Origin: Siniperca chuatsi
Lineage: Eukaryota; Chordata; Actinopteri; Centrarchiformes; Sinipercidae
Direction: 5' to 3'
NCBI RefSeq assembly: GCF_020085105.1
Contig: NC_058047.1
Span: 19,092,001 to 19,156,000, forward strand
Length of the DNA stretch: 64,000 nucleotides
Part shown: positions 43,354 through 55,886 of the stretch, one piece after another
Layout of the letters: each line of letters opens with the position of its first letter
Position numbering within the stretch: position 1 is the stretch's first letter
Made by a program: the position numbers and the translations under genes
The notes under the pieces: model-generated
What the model saw: only the letters and a program-made list of their open reading frames with translations
The model's database searches: none
Told to the model about the DNA's origin: nothing

Positions 43354-46300
43354 CATCAACACGCACACACGCCTAGACAAACTGTTAAAATGTACACAGA
43401 CACACACATACAAAGATCAACACATTCTGAATAAACCAGTTTTGAAGCAGGGGTGTTAACATGCACTACTTAAAGCAAACGTAACCAAGTAATTTCCTCC
43501 AAGCGGGCAGGTAAAAGTCAAAGTGAACCTGACTCCCCTCTGAGTCGACATCCTACCTTCTACGATGCTGGACTTGGCAAGGTATCCTGCAGACGCTTTC
43601 AGTGCACTACTGAATATAAAAAAGCATGATCCAGTAACTGCAATAAAAAAAGAAAACATCATTAGAGACAAACTCTGTGGTTTCAGTCCTGTTACAATCA
43701 GTCTTTATAGTGACAAGAAAAAAAATCATGTAGTGCCATCTAGTGTTGTATATGGGAAAGTGAACTTCTTTGGTCCAGTGGGTCACTTGAGCCCTTATTG
43801 CACTTTGCTTCTCTTAAACTCCCCTTTGGGCAGTTTCAGAGTTGAATACTGCTAATCAATATTCTGTCTATATTCTGTATCTGCTTCTTCTAATACAATT
43901 CAATCCATGTCAAATTTAAATTGAGTGAAATGTTTAAATAAAATATTTCATTTTGTATGGCTTCACAATTACATCAAATGGAAAGTTCTTGCTAACATAT
44001 ATACATAATTCCTTGTAACACAGAATAAAATATTTAATCTTTGGGAACATTGAGATTTAGAATAAAATTTCATGGGTTTGCACAATGTGTGGCTGCACAT
44101 TTATTTGTAATGGTGGATTTTGTGCAGCAAATGCACTTCTACTAATTTAAGGCTTAACATTGAAATTATATATATTTTAAAGGTAAAAATGAAAATGTGA
44201 AAAATGAAAATTAAATAAAGGCTTAAAATTTGTAGATTGCAAGCAAAGTAAAGCAAAGCAAACATGTATCAAAGTTTCCCTAAACAACAAATTAATGATC
44301 TTATCAGTCAGTTAGGACCCCCCGTTGCGAGGAATGAATGTCCTCCACGACTACTTGATTGTGTAACATTAAGTCCAGACTCTGATATCTTGATGTCCCT
44401 CACGGTATCCTGTTATGGCCCACCTTTGCGAGGCTGACTGTGGATGCTGATGGCTTGGGTCTGGTACTGGCCATCGTCTCCTTGCACACAGATGAGGTGG
44501 GAGTCTGCAGTCTCATTAAAGCACGCCCCAATGGCCAGCACATGCTCATTGGACTTATTCAGAGCAGTCATTAGCTAACATGAGACAAGTGGGAAGAGAG
44601 GGAAGGATGCCGATTGATTAAAAATGCATAAACATCAGCATTAACTCCGCAAGGCATTTAAAGGCTTAGGCTGTATTTGGGACCGCCTACTACATAATGC
44701 TTACTGCTTTGCATAGCAGTATGCAGTATGAAACTGTTCAGTGGATTTATATTGCAGTATGCTAGGCCAGGCTTAGCCGGTTTTGGGTTTTGGAAAGCGG
44801 AAGTAAACAATAGGAGGAATATTAATGTAAATGCCACTTATAACATTTGCCTGATTAAATAAAGATTAAGTTTTTTTTAAATAGCCATTACACGAGGTAG
44901 ACTGGTCCGATGCATACTGGAGATTTTGTTTTTGTTTGCATACTGCATACTACATGCTATATTCTGGCCAAATCAGTATGTACTGCTAGTATAGAAGGCG
45001 GTTTCGAAAACAGCCTTAGTCTTACCTCATTATACCCAGTGGTCGGTATCTTTATGCAGGTCCTCTGAGCCTCAAGATCCACAGTGAGCCCCGGCACCAT
45101 TGGAAGGCTGTAGCGGTAATTCCTAAAGTCCTGGAACAGGATGGGAGTAACAGGTCAACATTAATTATGGGAAGTCTGGTAAAAGGTAAGACACCAAACT
45201 TCCTGTTACTGATAAGAAATCTGGTTTTGTAACAACACCAAACCAAATGTCATACTCACCACTAGCAGTCTCATTATGGTGTGGCCTATTTCCCCAAACA
45301 AGGGCTTCCTAAAGCGCACGCTGTACAGAGGACACGGGTAAACTGGAACAAGAAACAAAGTGGGTAACTGAAGAGAAAACCTGTAGCAGGATAGATGCAG
45401 CATTTCATACTAGGGCCTGGCTTACATCTGTATTCGGCCCCCAATCGCAGCATGAGACGCAAGGGAAAGGCTTTGGCCCAGGCCACCTCTGCTCTGTGGG
45501 CCAGCAGGCCAAAGAGGTAGGGCTGGTTTGGCAGAGGTAGTCCTTGAAGGGACTGGAGAGTGGAGCGAATGTACAGGAAGCCTGCATGATCCTCACTGCC
45601 CAGGAAACTTCTGCCGAACAAGGACAGGGATAGGTGTTTCACAACCTTTCCTACAGAAATACAGAGGAAACGTGGAATTATAGCAGGAAAAACACTTTGA
45701 GGGAGACATGTTGGAAGTTTTTCAAAATGGGTGGATTAGAGTCCAAAAGTGGGCAAAATTCAATACAACACATCACTACTTCTAAATATTACTAGTTGAA
45801 AATGACTGTATATAAGCATCTTATTGTGTGAGTGGTTCTGACCTGTGAGGCTGTCCCTGTACAGCTGGATGAAGTGGCTGAAAATGTCTTTGGGGAAGCT
45901 TTTCTCTTCAGGCAGGCACTGCAGCAGCACCACCACCTCCACCTGGCCCACAGCATGCATCCCCTTTGTTGTCACGCACCAGCACTTTCTGTTAACATCT
46001 GTCATACAATCAAGGCACAATCTCAGGGGTCTACAGGGTCCAACTGAAATCACATTTAGTCATTCCTTGTTTTAAATAAAATGTAAATAATAATAATGTA
46101 AATAATGTCAATGTGTTTTTTAAATGTATTGTTCAAGTTTTTTATTATTAAAAGGAAGAAAAAGGGTCTTTAGGGAAATATCAGAAATGCTCCTTTTCAT
46201 CTCCACCGGCTTGAGGGGTGTGTCGGTGTCTGGGTTTGATTGACAGCAGCTGGCATATTTGATTGGCTGTATCGATGTACGGTCTCCATCTACGTAGACG

Positions 46301-49300
46301 GATACCAGAACTGTATTCTGTCTAATTAATGCAAAACTAGGGGGCGCCATCATGGAATTAAAAAATAAAAATTGCTCTCTTTTGGTTTCTGGTTTCTTCT
46401 CAAAGGAGAGCACAGGACACATGATTTACAGAGACGATATGTTTGCTGTAGCAGACAAAAAAAAAAGCTATTTATTTTCAATCTTTAAAGAGAATAAGAA
46501 TTCCAAAATAGATAAGTACAGTGTAGGAAATGCGGATGCCTGAGCTATAAAAACTATAAAAGTAACACTTTTTCATTTTAATTTTTTAAATTTATAAATT
46601 TTCTCAATTCTCTAAGCAGCATGAATTTAGTTATCTACCTATACTTGATTGTAACTGTACAATATGTTGCCAATGTATCATTCTCTATACATTCTATCAA
46701 TGACAATGAAAAGAAACAAGAAACGTACAGTTGACCAGCTTGACCATAGCAAGCAGGTTGGCATTAAGGACAAACACGAGGGGCTTGGGCCTGCCACTCT
46801 CCAACTCCTGAATAAGCAGCATCTCAGACGGCTGCTCCTCCACAGTGTAATCTGAGGGGGGAAAACACAGTAACACTGCTGTTAGACTGTAGTATCCTCT
46901 ACAACTGCCCACAAATCAAGTATTTTTCTTACATGTAATCCACTGAAGAGCTAGCTTCATGAAAGATTTGTGTTTGAAAATGAAATCATAGCTGTGTAAG
47001 GATTAATAACCATTGTCTAAGCCTGGCCCTAAATACAATGCAAGGACAGGTAACTTTTATTAATAATATTATTTTTAAACGGCCATGTTAAACCAGGCAA
47101 GACAGGGGTCCACATTATTATTTACAGTAACAGAATTAGGGAGTAGTCATGACTTTTAAGTGGGACGAATCAAAATATGCACTCCTGGGAGCTGCCTGGC
47201 TTTACCACAGACTTCTGACATGTCGGGTTAAGTGCTTTGCTCAACAGCACTGTGACGGTGGTCAGTAAAGGAGGGGTGGATGTTTCCCGTCACAGGCTCT
47301 ACTCTGTAGGTCATAGGTCATGTGTACTAGGACAGGGAGTATCCGAGTGCAACAGTTGGATGATGCTGAATATAAATCTGAGAGAAAGTTATAACTCACC
47401 AGTGTGATGTGGACAGAAGCATATAACTTTGTGGAATTATTTTTGCATCAGCCTGGTGTTGGTAGTGCATGATTTTATCAGGTAACAGCGAATAATCACT
47501 TTTATTCAAAACAGACAAGCTTAAAAGTGTTAATTTAGTGTTATTCAGCATTATTCTGTAACTGCTGCTGTCACTTCATTTTGACACTCTTCCGTCATCA
47601 CCAAATTGACACCCTTCTGTTTGCGTCCCTCCTCCTGTCTTTGCACCATGCACACAATGCATGACATGAGAACGGCAAAAAAAACAAAAACAGGCGCAGC
47701 ACATTGTATCTGCACTACAATGAACAAAGAATCCACAAAGTCATTTTGCTAAATCTTTGACTTTCAACCGCAAAATGGATGGAACCTGTCTTACCTCCTT
47801 TGACTCCCGTGGAGGTAAGGATGGGCGGCAGGCCGGCCAGGGGAATGAGGTTGGCAGAGCTGCTCACTAAAGCTGTGGTGCCCCAGCCGTAAGGACCACA
47901 GGCCTCCTAGAGGGGGAGCGAGCCCACTTTTTTTGTCAAATCTATGTTGTACAAACTATCTGACATATAGACACAACTAAATACAACACTGAGATCTTAG
48001 ATTCATTCTCCTCTAAATTATAGAACAACAAATATGCTCTGTGTTATGTTTTGGGTGGTCCTACATTGATATTCGTCCCATGTGGCCGCAAGGCTCTCCT
48101 GATCTGTGGTGAACCCACAGGACCTTTAACCAACCCGCCCAGCGCTCGTCTCATCAGCGGTGAGAACGTAGGCCCTCTGACTGGTGTGGTCGGCGCAGAC
48201 GCTGACTGCTTATTGAGGATTTCATCTGCAAACCACACCCTCCTTTTCCCCCTTGGAGGTGTCGCTGAAGAGAAGAAGTAAGAATTACTTATGCAAATTT
48301 TCATTAAAAAACTGTGAACTTTAACACAAAAAAAAACTGTGCTCACTTTTGATGAGTGTTGAATGACAGGAAACACAAACTCGTCCCTCCTTGCCATCCA
48401 GATGTGTGAGTCTGAACTTCAGATTGGAGCAAAGTGCACAAAAAACCTGATACACACACATACATGCACACACCACATAAGGACAGACACACACATACAT
48501 TTTACACGTCAACTACAAGTCACTTGTTATCAAGTTACTTGAGAACATCAAATTAAATCTTATTTTTTATGCTGCGCAACAAATAAGCTTTACATTTTTC
48601 CTCACCTTCCCACAAGCACGGCAGTGGTGCCTCCTCTTAGTAAACGTAAACTTGACCCCACACTTCATGCAGACCTGCGCCTGAGCATCAGGGACCCACA
48701 CTGGAGCTACCTCCCCGAGGACAGTGCCTCGATCCTTGGACAGAATACCAACAGGGCTCAGCTGGGACTCATTATCAGGATCCACAGGGGAAGCTGCACA
48801 GACCCCCATCGCTCCCTCCCCACTGGCTGCCTGGGCCTTGCTGCTGTCTGTCTCATCTCCTCCACTAGATCTGACCATCTTAAACTGGCTCTGGAGCTCC
48901 CTTGACCCCCTGCCACATGTCTCCTCGTGCGAGAGAGTAGATGGTGCTGCATTCACCTCTGAGCTGCACGACTGCTCTAGCTGCTCCAGCCTGCTCTCCT
49001 CCAGCTCCTTCTCCTCAATCACAGAGTCCTCTTTTGATGGGAGAGCCTGGGGCTTCCTCTCCTCCACCTCCTCCTCCTCCGGCCACGCAGCCTCGGCGGG
49101 GCTCAGCACCAAGGGGCTGGAAGACTTCCCGAAACAACTCTCCCCCCATGTGGAGATGGTGGTCACAGTGCAGCTGCCTTCCTCCAGCTGGGAAGGTGAA
49201 GCGGTTTTGGCAGGATGTTCAGATGGTTTGTGCTCACATGGCCCAAAGCTGCTTATGACTGTCGCATCTGAAGAGGTCTTAGACAGAGATTCTGGTCGTA

Positions 49301-51045
49301 TTTGGCCACATCCCAGTCCTGGTTTTGAAACATCCCCATCTTTGAGAACCAGCAGGCAGGGTCTGTTCAGCCAGTGGTGCTTGGTGTCCTGAAGAGACGG
49401 ATTGTCTCCTTCATCTGTTTCGAGGGGGAGCATGATGATATCATCAACACTCAACACTCAACTTCCCTTTTTCTGTCAAGCGCAGACACACGCACACACA
49501 CACATATAATGCACGCATGCATACATATTAATAAAGACTCATTAGGTGGAAAAGCTGTGTTCACATGTGCTAAGTGGCCATTTAGCAGCATGTGATCATT
49601 TATTTCATGACCCTGAATATACCTCATAGCTTTCAATCATCACTATAAGCAGCATTAGCACTCAGTTGCCCTTGAGAGGTGTGTCGGAGCTGATCACAGA
49701 ACAGACTACATGGTTAAGAAAATAGGAAGAGGTTTGATGTGGACTAAATATTGAAGTAAAACCAATAGTAGTTGTAAAGGCAATTGGTGGACCACATAGC
49801 TGGTGGTTCCCTAGAGAACAAAAGTTCAATAGTGGTTCTGTGTTTAATTGGCTCATGTATAGCATATCATATTGAGTGCCCATATATTACTATGAGAATT
49901 TACAGATGTTGTTTCTATTGTTTTACAGATAAAACCTTTGCTGGTTCTGTGTATTGTCTCATTAGTAGTGTGCCTTTGGTGGGAGACCAAAGACAAATGA
50001 ACAAATGCTTGTGGTACTAAAAAGGTTTGCACATTTGTGTGTGGATGCAAGATTCTTTCCACTGATCACCTGAATGTGCACACCATGTTCAACTGAGCCT
50101 ACTGTAAATGACTCACTGTATAGTCAAATAAGTCATTTGCTTAAGAAATGACTCCATTCATAATCTCAGCACGAGATCCTACATAAAAGCAATTACTTCT
50201 CTGATTACAGCCAATTATTGTTTCAGCACTCTTCCCTCATATGGTAGTCACGCAATAACCATTACTGTAAATTACCAGCCCCCATTGCAAACGGAGTTAA
50301 TGTGTCCCTAGCTGGTGCTTCACCCAGTGATTCATGAATAATTAGCTGTTCAGTTTATACTATTTTGCTGCACTGTAGGATAGCCTATGTGGTGTGGCAC
50401 AAAAATGCAAAAGACTATTGATGGAAAGGATCTAGTTCCATTTGTAAAAACAGGTAGGCCTAAAATAACTAATTTTCCAGGATAAACTGCATTGCAGCTC
50501 CTTCACAAAAAACATAAAAAGAAAGGCGGACCGTGTCGGTCCTGCTGCGGGCTACAGAGTGGAGATTTCCCGAAGCGGCGGCGGGGCTACACCGATCCAG
50601 CTGACTGGAGAATCGCTTCCCGGGACAGTGACGCATTCAACACACGTGCAAATGTTTAAACCGCTTGCAGGCACCGAGGCCGGCGGCAATGCGACACTCA
50701 CCCCGCATCCCGTTACATCAGATCAAGCAGGACACTGAGGTGATGTTTACTGAGATATTTGAAGAGTCTGCAGAGCAGCGCGTGTATGTACGCTACTGTC
50801 TACACACGGGAATGTGCGCAACACACACACGCGTGATGATGCGGACTATGCGCGCAGCCAAATGCTGTATCAGCGGTTTTCTGTGACAAACACAGACGCA
50901 CAGTATCATCATCCTGTAACGCACAGGCAATGAATGGGGAGTAAAGCATCCCCACCCCATCGCAATCAATGCATGTCTTACCCTCAGTTATTTCTCCCAA
51001 AAGGCTTTCATTCTCGTCATCCCGCGCAGAGAAGAACTTCAGCAT
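40411..51045 (-). CDS. zfyve9: SARA-like FYVE protein (zfyve9), complete, lacking the Smad-binding segment
   Basis: Sixteen coding exons on the minus strand: 51045-50982, 49414-48606, 48446-48347, 48264-48065, 47906-47795, 46851-46729, 45998-45843, 45650-45426, 45342-45260, 45130-45026, 44574-44424, 43637-43557, 43258-43096, 42764-42659, 42571-42392, 40572-40411. Total 2820 nt (939 aa), all phases consistent. The FYVE finger spans about 261-324 with [14 protein letters not shown] and GRVC, which bind PI3P on early endosomes. The PP1-docking RVWF is at 333-336. The C-terminal SARA domain is well conserved ([62 protein letters not shown], ending [12 protein letters not shown]). The block [15 protein letters not shown] in exon 2 matches human SARA and rules out endofin. 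Oddities: the N-terminus is about 330 aa shorter than human, and FYVE runs straight into [12 protein letters not shown], so the Smad-binding segment found between them in human is missing. The start [17 protein letters not shown] is the only ATG found that joins in phase. Confidence 0.88.
41290..41827 (+). mobile_element. 3' fragment of a CR1/L2-like (Rex1-type) LINE
   Basis: The plus strand encodes a remnant ending [19 protein letters not shown], the usual C-terminal run of fish LINE reverse transcriptases ([11 protein letters not shown]...SHSLF in relatives). It is followed by an AT-rich 3' UTR ending tgacaataaagctgagcctt and a short 'ttgaaccttgaatc' tail. It is 5' truncated and sits in the last zfyve9 intron, antisense to the gene. 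Confidence 0.6.
43318..43350. repeat. (CA)n microsatellite in a zfyve9 intron
   Basis: Starts about 60 bases upstream (in gene sense) of the acceptor for the exon at 43258. In the sense RNA it is (TG)n close to the polypyrimidine tract. Confidence 0.95.
44669..45015. mobile_element. PIF/Harbinger-type MITE abutting a zfyve9 splice donor
   Basis: The left TIR GGCTGTATTTGGGACCGCC and the right end GGCGGTTTCGAAAACAGCC are inverted repeats of about 19 bases. TTA flanks both ends (44666-44668 and 45016-45018), a 3-bp TWA target-site duplication typical of PIF/Harbinger. The 347-bp interior repeats 'gcatactgcatact'-like motifs and does not code. Its right end lies 10 bases from the donor of the exon 45130-45026. 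Confidence 0.8.
46080..46620. other. Intron sequence of zfyve9 without recognised content
   Basis: Part of the intron between exons 45998-45843 and 46851-46729. It contains a GC-rich patch around 46200-46350 (ccatctacgtagacggat) that may be an old insertion, but I find no TIRs or homology I recognise. Confidence 0.3.
50520..50900 (-). promoter_or_regulatory. CpG-rich patch in zfyve9 intron 1, possible alternative promoter
   Basis: A locally GC-rich stretch (ccgaagcggcggcggggc, gaggccggcggcaatgcg, and repeated GCGCG) lies between coding exons 1 and 2. CpG density is far above the surroundings. It could be an alternative promoter or the downstream part of the main CpG island around 51050. No exon is assigned. 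Confidence 0.35.
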
Positions 51046-51466
51046 TTTGTCCTTTTACATCGGAGTGCCGAGGAAATCGGATTCAAGCAGCAGTGCCTTG
51101 CTCACAAGCGGAGGATGGGATGATTTCGCGTCTCTACCCCCCCTCTCTGCGATCTCCCTCCTCCCCTGTGTCTCTCTGCAGCTCTTTGAAGAAACTCAAG
51201 AGGTGTGCAGAAATGTCCCTCCCCAGTTTGCTGTCTACATAGCATGCAGGACAGCTACAGGCCAACACAACTGAGCTATGATGCCAGATATGAAAAGCCT
51301 CATACTGTAGGAAATATTGCACAGGTTTAAGCAAGTCAGCATCATTGAATTAGTAGATCATTTGCATGCAGAACTACATAGTCAAATATTAAGTTTGGAT
51401 GAGAAGCATCAATATTTACAATATCTTGTCAATGACCACAGCACCATCTAAAAAATGTTAATCACC

Positions 51467-51472
51467 TTTATT
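51467..51472 (-). terminator. btf3l4 poly(A) signal
   Basis: AATAAA on the minus strand, about 290 bases past the btf3l4 stop codon. Confidence 0.55.
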
Positions 51473-51760
51473 TTGTTTCATAAACAAAAAGTCTCAAGAC
51501 TAGCTTTAATGACCACTGTAATCCTGACCATGACTGACAATGTGGTGAAGAGGTTTAACCGTTTACCAGAAGGGAGTATTTAATGTTTTTGTAAGTGCAC
51601 AAGCCAGTCTGACTCAGACATCCATGGGCCATCGCAAAATAGAAGTCTCTGGTTCGTGGGTATAGTGTCTGATGTGTCTGGATGGCTAGACTTAAAAACA
51701 CCAAAGAAGGTTTCTCGCTTCATTGCAGTCCAGTCTGTGTGCACATGAAGTTCATGTGCG

Positions 51761-54700
51761 TCAGTTTGCCTCGTTCTTTGACGCTTCATCGAAGTTCTCC
51801 ACCAGATCTGCAGAACAACACATTGTGAATTATTACGTTGGAAGAAAACAGTGTTATCAGATGCTCTCAGCAGAATTTATGCAGTAGACAAAATACCACT
51901 TCTACAGAGAGGATCTTCTTTATCTTAAAATAAAAGTAAAACATTTAAATGTCTGACTTTTATACATCTAATGGTTCATACCTGGAACATCATCATCTTC
52001 TTCCTCAATGTCCTCTGCCTTTGGTGCCTTGCTGTCGAGAGCTGAGATGAAATGTACAAATAAAAACACATATTATAGCTTTGGCTATTAAATGATTGTA
52101 ACCAGATGTGTAATATTTTCTTAAGGGATAAGTCTGGTGATATTTTATATATTTCTTATTGTCAACAAATCCCTTGAAAAGAGCAAAACCAAAACTTATT
52201 TATCCTACTAACAAATATTTTTGGTGTGGCCTTATTCCTCTGTGCTCCATTGTTGTCCAAAAACTATTAAAAACACATCAGTGAGCCACACATTTACATG
52301 TGAAATGTTGCTTCATTATCATGAACATGGGCACTGTAGTTTTCTTTGAGTCGATCCCACATACACCGTCCTGCTGCTGTAAATACTCACTAGAGCACCA
52401 ATATTAATCTACCACTGAAAATAGTCCCCAACAAATAAACTACTTAGTCCTGGTTGAGTAAAGTTGGCTAAAAACTACAGTGTGCAGCTGTTTTAGGACA
52501 TTATTTTGCCCTTTTAAAAGATGAAACTATATAATTGTGACCGGTTTTTAAACATTTACTATATGTCTTCAGTAGGAACGAATGTGCTTGTGTCTGAGAA
52601 CCACAGAGAGGCTCTACCACATTGTTGGTTTTGGTCTTTTCATGGGATTTGTTTGCAATCAGAAGAAATATATAGAATACCACCAGCCCTATCTTTTCAG
52701 GTACAAAGAAAATCTTGGTCCTAAAGAAGTAAGAACCATTACTATGCTTCTGTAACATGAATGACACTGTATGATGTAAATTTAAGGGATATATTACGGT
52801 GGCCAAGAAGGGTAAACGCACTGCAACTTAAGAAAACACTTGCAAATAGACACAAGCAAATTAAGAAAACATCATCAATTTGACAACACATGTGCAGCAT
52901 TTAGAAAACGTGCTGCAAAGACACAAAACGATAACGGAAGTGTTTCCAGAGGACAATAAAAAGTGCTGAACACGGCTTGGACACGCGTGTTGTTGCCACA
53001 GTTTGAGATGAGACTCATGAAGTTACAGAAGTCAGATCCGTGTATCATCCGCTTATGTTTATGTTGTGGGTTTCTAACTTCTGCTACTGCTCTACTCTGC
53101 GCATGCGCTGAGAAGTGACCGCTGCATGCACCTCCATAGGAAGAGCAACAGAGGAGGGATTCCATGTTATCTAAGCCAAAGGGCACCGCAATAACTAATG
53201 ACTGTTCAGTGCCTGGTTACTACATGTACACCACAAAGTCCAATCTTTCAATCACCCACAACACCTTGCTTCTATCTTCTCCTTGAGAAAAAAGTTGATC
53301 TCCAGTTGCATTAGATATTTTATATAAATGGCTTCAGACCAAATTATTCCATCCCATGCTATTAAAAAAATGTATTTTTAATCTGCACTAGGCAAGACAC
53401 ATGTGTATATATACACACCCCAATCATCCTAAACCACAAAGGAGGAGTTGCAAGAACTTATCTTTCCTTGGAATCAAACTGTAATCAAACTGGTGTTAGT
53501 TACAGACGCTTGCTCCCCCACAGGAAGTGACTAATCTTAACTAAAGGCAAAATATAAACTGTCTACTTAACAGCGGTGAAAACTGAACTTTGCAACATGA
53601 CATCCTCCTCTCTTTTATCCTTTTGTCACAAACAAGCGATAATGCAGCATGCAAAAAAGTGTTTTTCATCACCTTTGGAAGACAGTAACATGCAGATCTG
53701 CATAGTGTAGCCTTAAATCAAGACTCATTACACAACTATAACACACCCTATGTTGGTAAGACACTCCTCACCCTCCTCTTTTACAGTGATTGTGAACTGT
53801 CACAGGTCTAAGAGGTCAAGTGCACCCACCTTGCCGAGGGAACTGTTCTGCCAGTTTGCGCAGGCTGCTGAGGCTGTCTGCTCCCAGCTGACTGAGGATG
53901 CCAGGAAGCATCTCTGTCAGCTGCTTGGTCTCAGCGTGGCCCGTGATGGCGAAGGTGTTGGCAGACAGAGAGGCCTGAACTTTGGGGTTGTTGAAGTGGA
54001 TCACAGTCCCGTCATCCTTGATCATGTTCACCTGAGAAGAGAAGACCGCTCAGTTTTACAGTTATGGCCAAATACTCTGTGATACAATGATCTGAGAAGT
54101 TACTCTAATGCTGGGTAAATGTAAGAAAATTACTTATCAAGAAACAGGATAATTGTGAAAAACCTGAAAGCAGTCTGGTCTACACGGCCACACAAGAATG
54201 CATTCACGCTCACATCAGACCAGATGAACACAATCACATTAATGATAACATTCAGGGTTTCCTTATTCAGAAGATTCAAACCAATTTACCTCCTCAATTC
54301 CAGCAATATTGTTGACAGCCAACTTCTTTAGTGAACTCTGAAGCTTTTTATCATCAGCTGTTGCAGTTCTGTGTACCACCTTCTTCTTCCTGCGCGCAGA
54401 TCCCTAAAACCAAAGCAGACATAAGACTCCAAAATGACTTGAAGCTAGCTATGACTTACAAGAGTGACAGCATTAGGAGAAAGAGAAAGGGCTACAACGT
54501 AGCCTTTGTTGTACAATCTAGTTGTATTACAGTATTTCATACAATGCTCTCAAATCAATACACATATGAATCAAACATGTGATTCTGTTCAAAAGCTGTT
54601 GAAATTCAGTGCTGCAGTCTATAGCTGGCCAGCTTGTTGAGGCTGATACAGGTATGGATATCTGAGAGAGTTAAAACTCTGATATTGATATATCTGACAA

Positions 54701-55366
54701 TTTTACATAAATGTATAAACATAATAAAGTGTTTATGAAGATCACGTAAATTTGGTTCTTAATGTGTTGTAACTAAGATATGTACTGAGCCGGACATTTT
54801 GCAGTTGAAAAATAAACTTGTCCATGGTCTCTGGTGGAAAAACTATGTGATGGTGTCACTGTTTCTAACAACCTGGAACATATCTTTGGCATTTTTGTAT
54901 CGCAATTTCTTGTTATCAATCCGGCACATGAGCCGATAGCAATATATTGGCTGCAGTCTTCGAGGTCAGTTGACATCGCCTGTTTTTGTCAACAAATATT
55001 TTTTAAATCCTACAGCTGTTTTTATTTTGTGTTACACTGCTGAGTAATGACTCTATGTGGGTCAGGCTCCAATAATTTATTTGCAAAGAGTCAAATATTA
55101 TATTTTAATAAATATGAAAGTTAGCTATAATCATCCGTAAGGCACATTCTGAGTCTATTTATTTTGCTGCATTAAAAATGTATAATCATGCGACCATAAC
55201 ATACTGATTTATACTTTGCACATAATTTATTATCAATTTACCTCCTAATTCTTTAATTGTTTAGTCCAAAAATTACATATATATATAAAATATATATAAA
55301 AATATATAAAAAATAACTGAAATTTTTAACCAATTATCAAAATAGTTGCAGATTAATTGTTTGTCG

Positions 55367-55440
<74 letters not shown>

Positions 55441-55559
55441 CCACCTCACCTAACATTGCACATCTTCAATCAAAACAATGGACCACTTCCTGGGTGTCAA
55501 CTTACCTTTCCTCCTATCCGGACCTGGGCTTGAAGTTTAGCCAATTTTTCTTGATTCAT
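51761..55559 (-). CDS. btf3l4: Basic transcription factor 3-like 4 (NAC beta-type subunit), complete, five coding exons
   Basis: Coding exons on the minus strand are 55559-55506 ([18 protein letters not shown]), 54403-54290, 54031-53830, 52041-51982 and 51807-51761. Total 477 nt, 158 aa, the same length as human BTF3L4. The ribosome-anchor motif ARRKKK lies near residue 22, followed by the NAC domain ([20 protein letters not shown], then [20 protein letters not shown], then [12 protein letters not shown]), and an acidic tail [23 protein letters not shown]-beta proteins pair with NAC-alpha at the ribosome exit tunnel. The [13 protein letters not shown] tail and the size favour btf3l4 over btf3. 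Exons 1 and 2 and the right part of coding exon 2 lie inside the left unit of the tandem duplication, and the remaining exons lie outside it. The gene is therefore intact in only one arrangement. Confidence 0.94.
52125..52500 (+). repeat. Unclassified teleost interspersed repeat
   Basis: The block 'aagtctggtgatattttatat ... cttattgtcaacaaatccc' and the downstream 'ctccattgttgtccaaaaac' and 'ctacagtgtgcagctgtttt' segments match a repeat I recall from many percomorph genomes. It sits in the btf3l4 intron between coding exons 3 and 4. The boundaries are approximate. Confidence 0.45.
55316..55370 (+). mobile_element. MITE end fragment (same family as 111-437)
   Basis: ttatcaaaatagttgcagat and attaattgtttgtcgatta form the 3' end of the family. 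It is cut off by the adjacent (CA)n tract. It is duplicated at 59281-59335 as part of the larger unit. Confidence 0.5.
55371..55437. repeat. (CA)n microsatellite in btf3l4 intron 2
   Basis: About 33 dinucleotide units. The copy in unit B is at 59335-59402 and differs slightly in length and flank (cctacc against ccacc). Confidence 0.95.
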
Positions 55560-55848
55560 GTTGTCACCTACAATATGAGCAAATTGTAGATGTTGAAAAC
55601 AAATAAATGTTATGTGTAACTAGCATGCTGCTTGCTTTCCCTGTCGACTGAGCTGCAACATCAGCAATATGAGCTAACCAGGAGACAGAAAGAGTCCAGT
55701 TTCCAAAGATGTAGCTGATTAAAAATACAGTAACAGAAAAAGCACATTTTAACAACAAGGCACACCAATAAAAAGACGTTAAATAGACAAAGATCACGCT
55801 GATGCAATAATAACTGAGACTAGCTCCAACTTGTCAGCAGACAGTCTG

Positions 55849-55851
<3 letters not shown>

Positions 55852-55884
<33 letters not shown>
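55852..55884. repeat. (TG)n microsatellite in btf3l4 intron 1
   Basis: Lies between non-coding exon 1 and the start-codon exon. The unit B copy at 59816-59851 is a few bases longer. Confidence 0.95.

Positions 55885-55886
<2 letters not shown>

Noticed and set aside
43092-43413. Cys/Val-rich open frames (VCVCVC), also at 2384, 23613, 55853 and 59220
   Set aside because: Artefacts of CA/TG microsatellites.
48724-49392. 222-codon plus-strand open frame
   Set aside because: Antisense shadow of the large zfyve9 exon; its Ser-rich composition mirrors the acidic codons of the opposite strand.
40411-51045. Identity as zfyve16 (endofin) rather than zfyve9
   Set aside because: The C-terminal domain, the LPSKEDSV block and the position next to btf3l4 all match SARA better.
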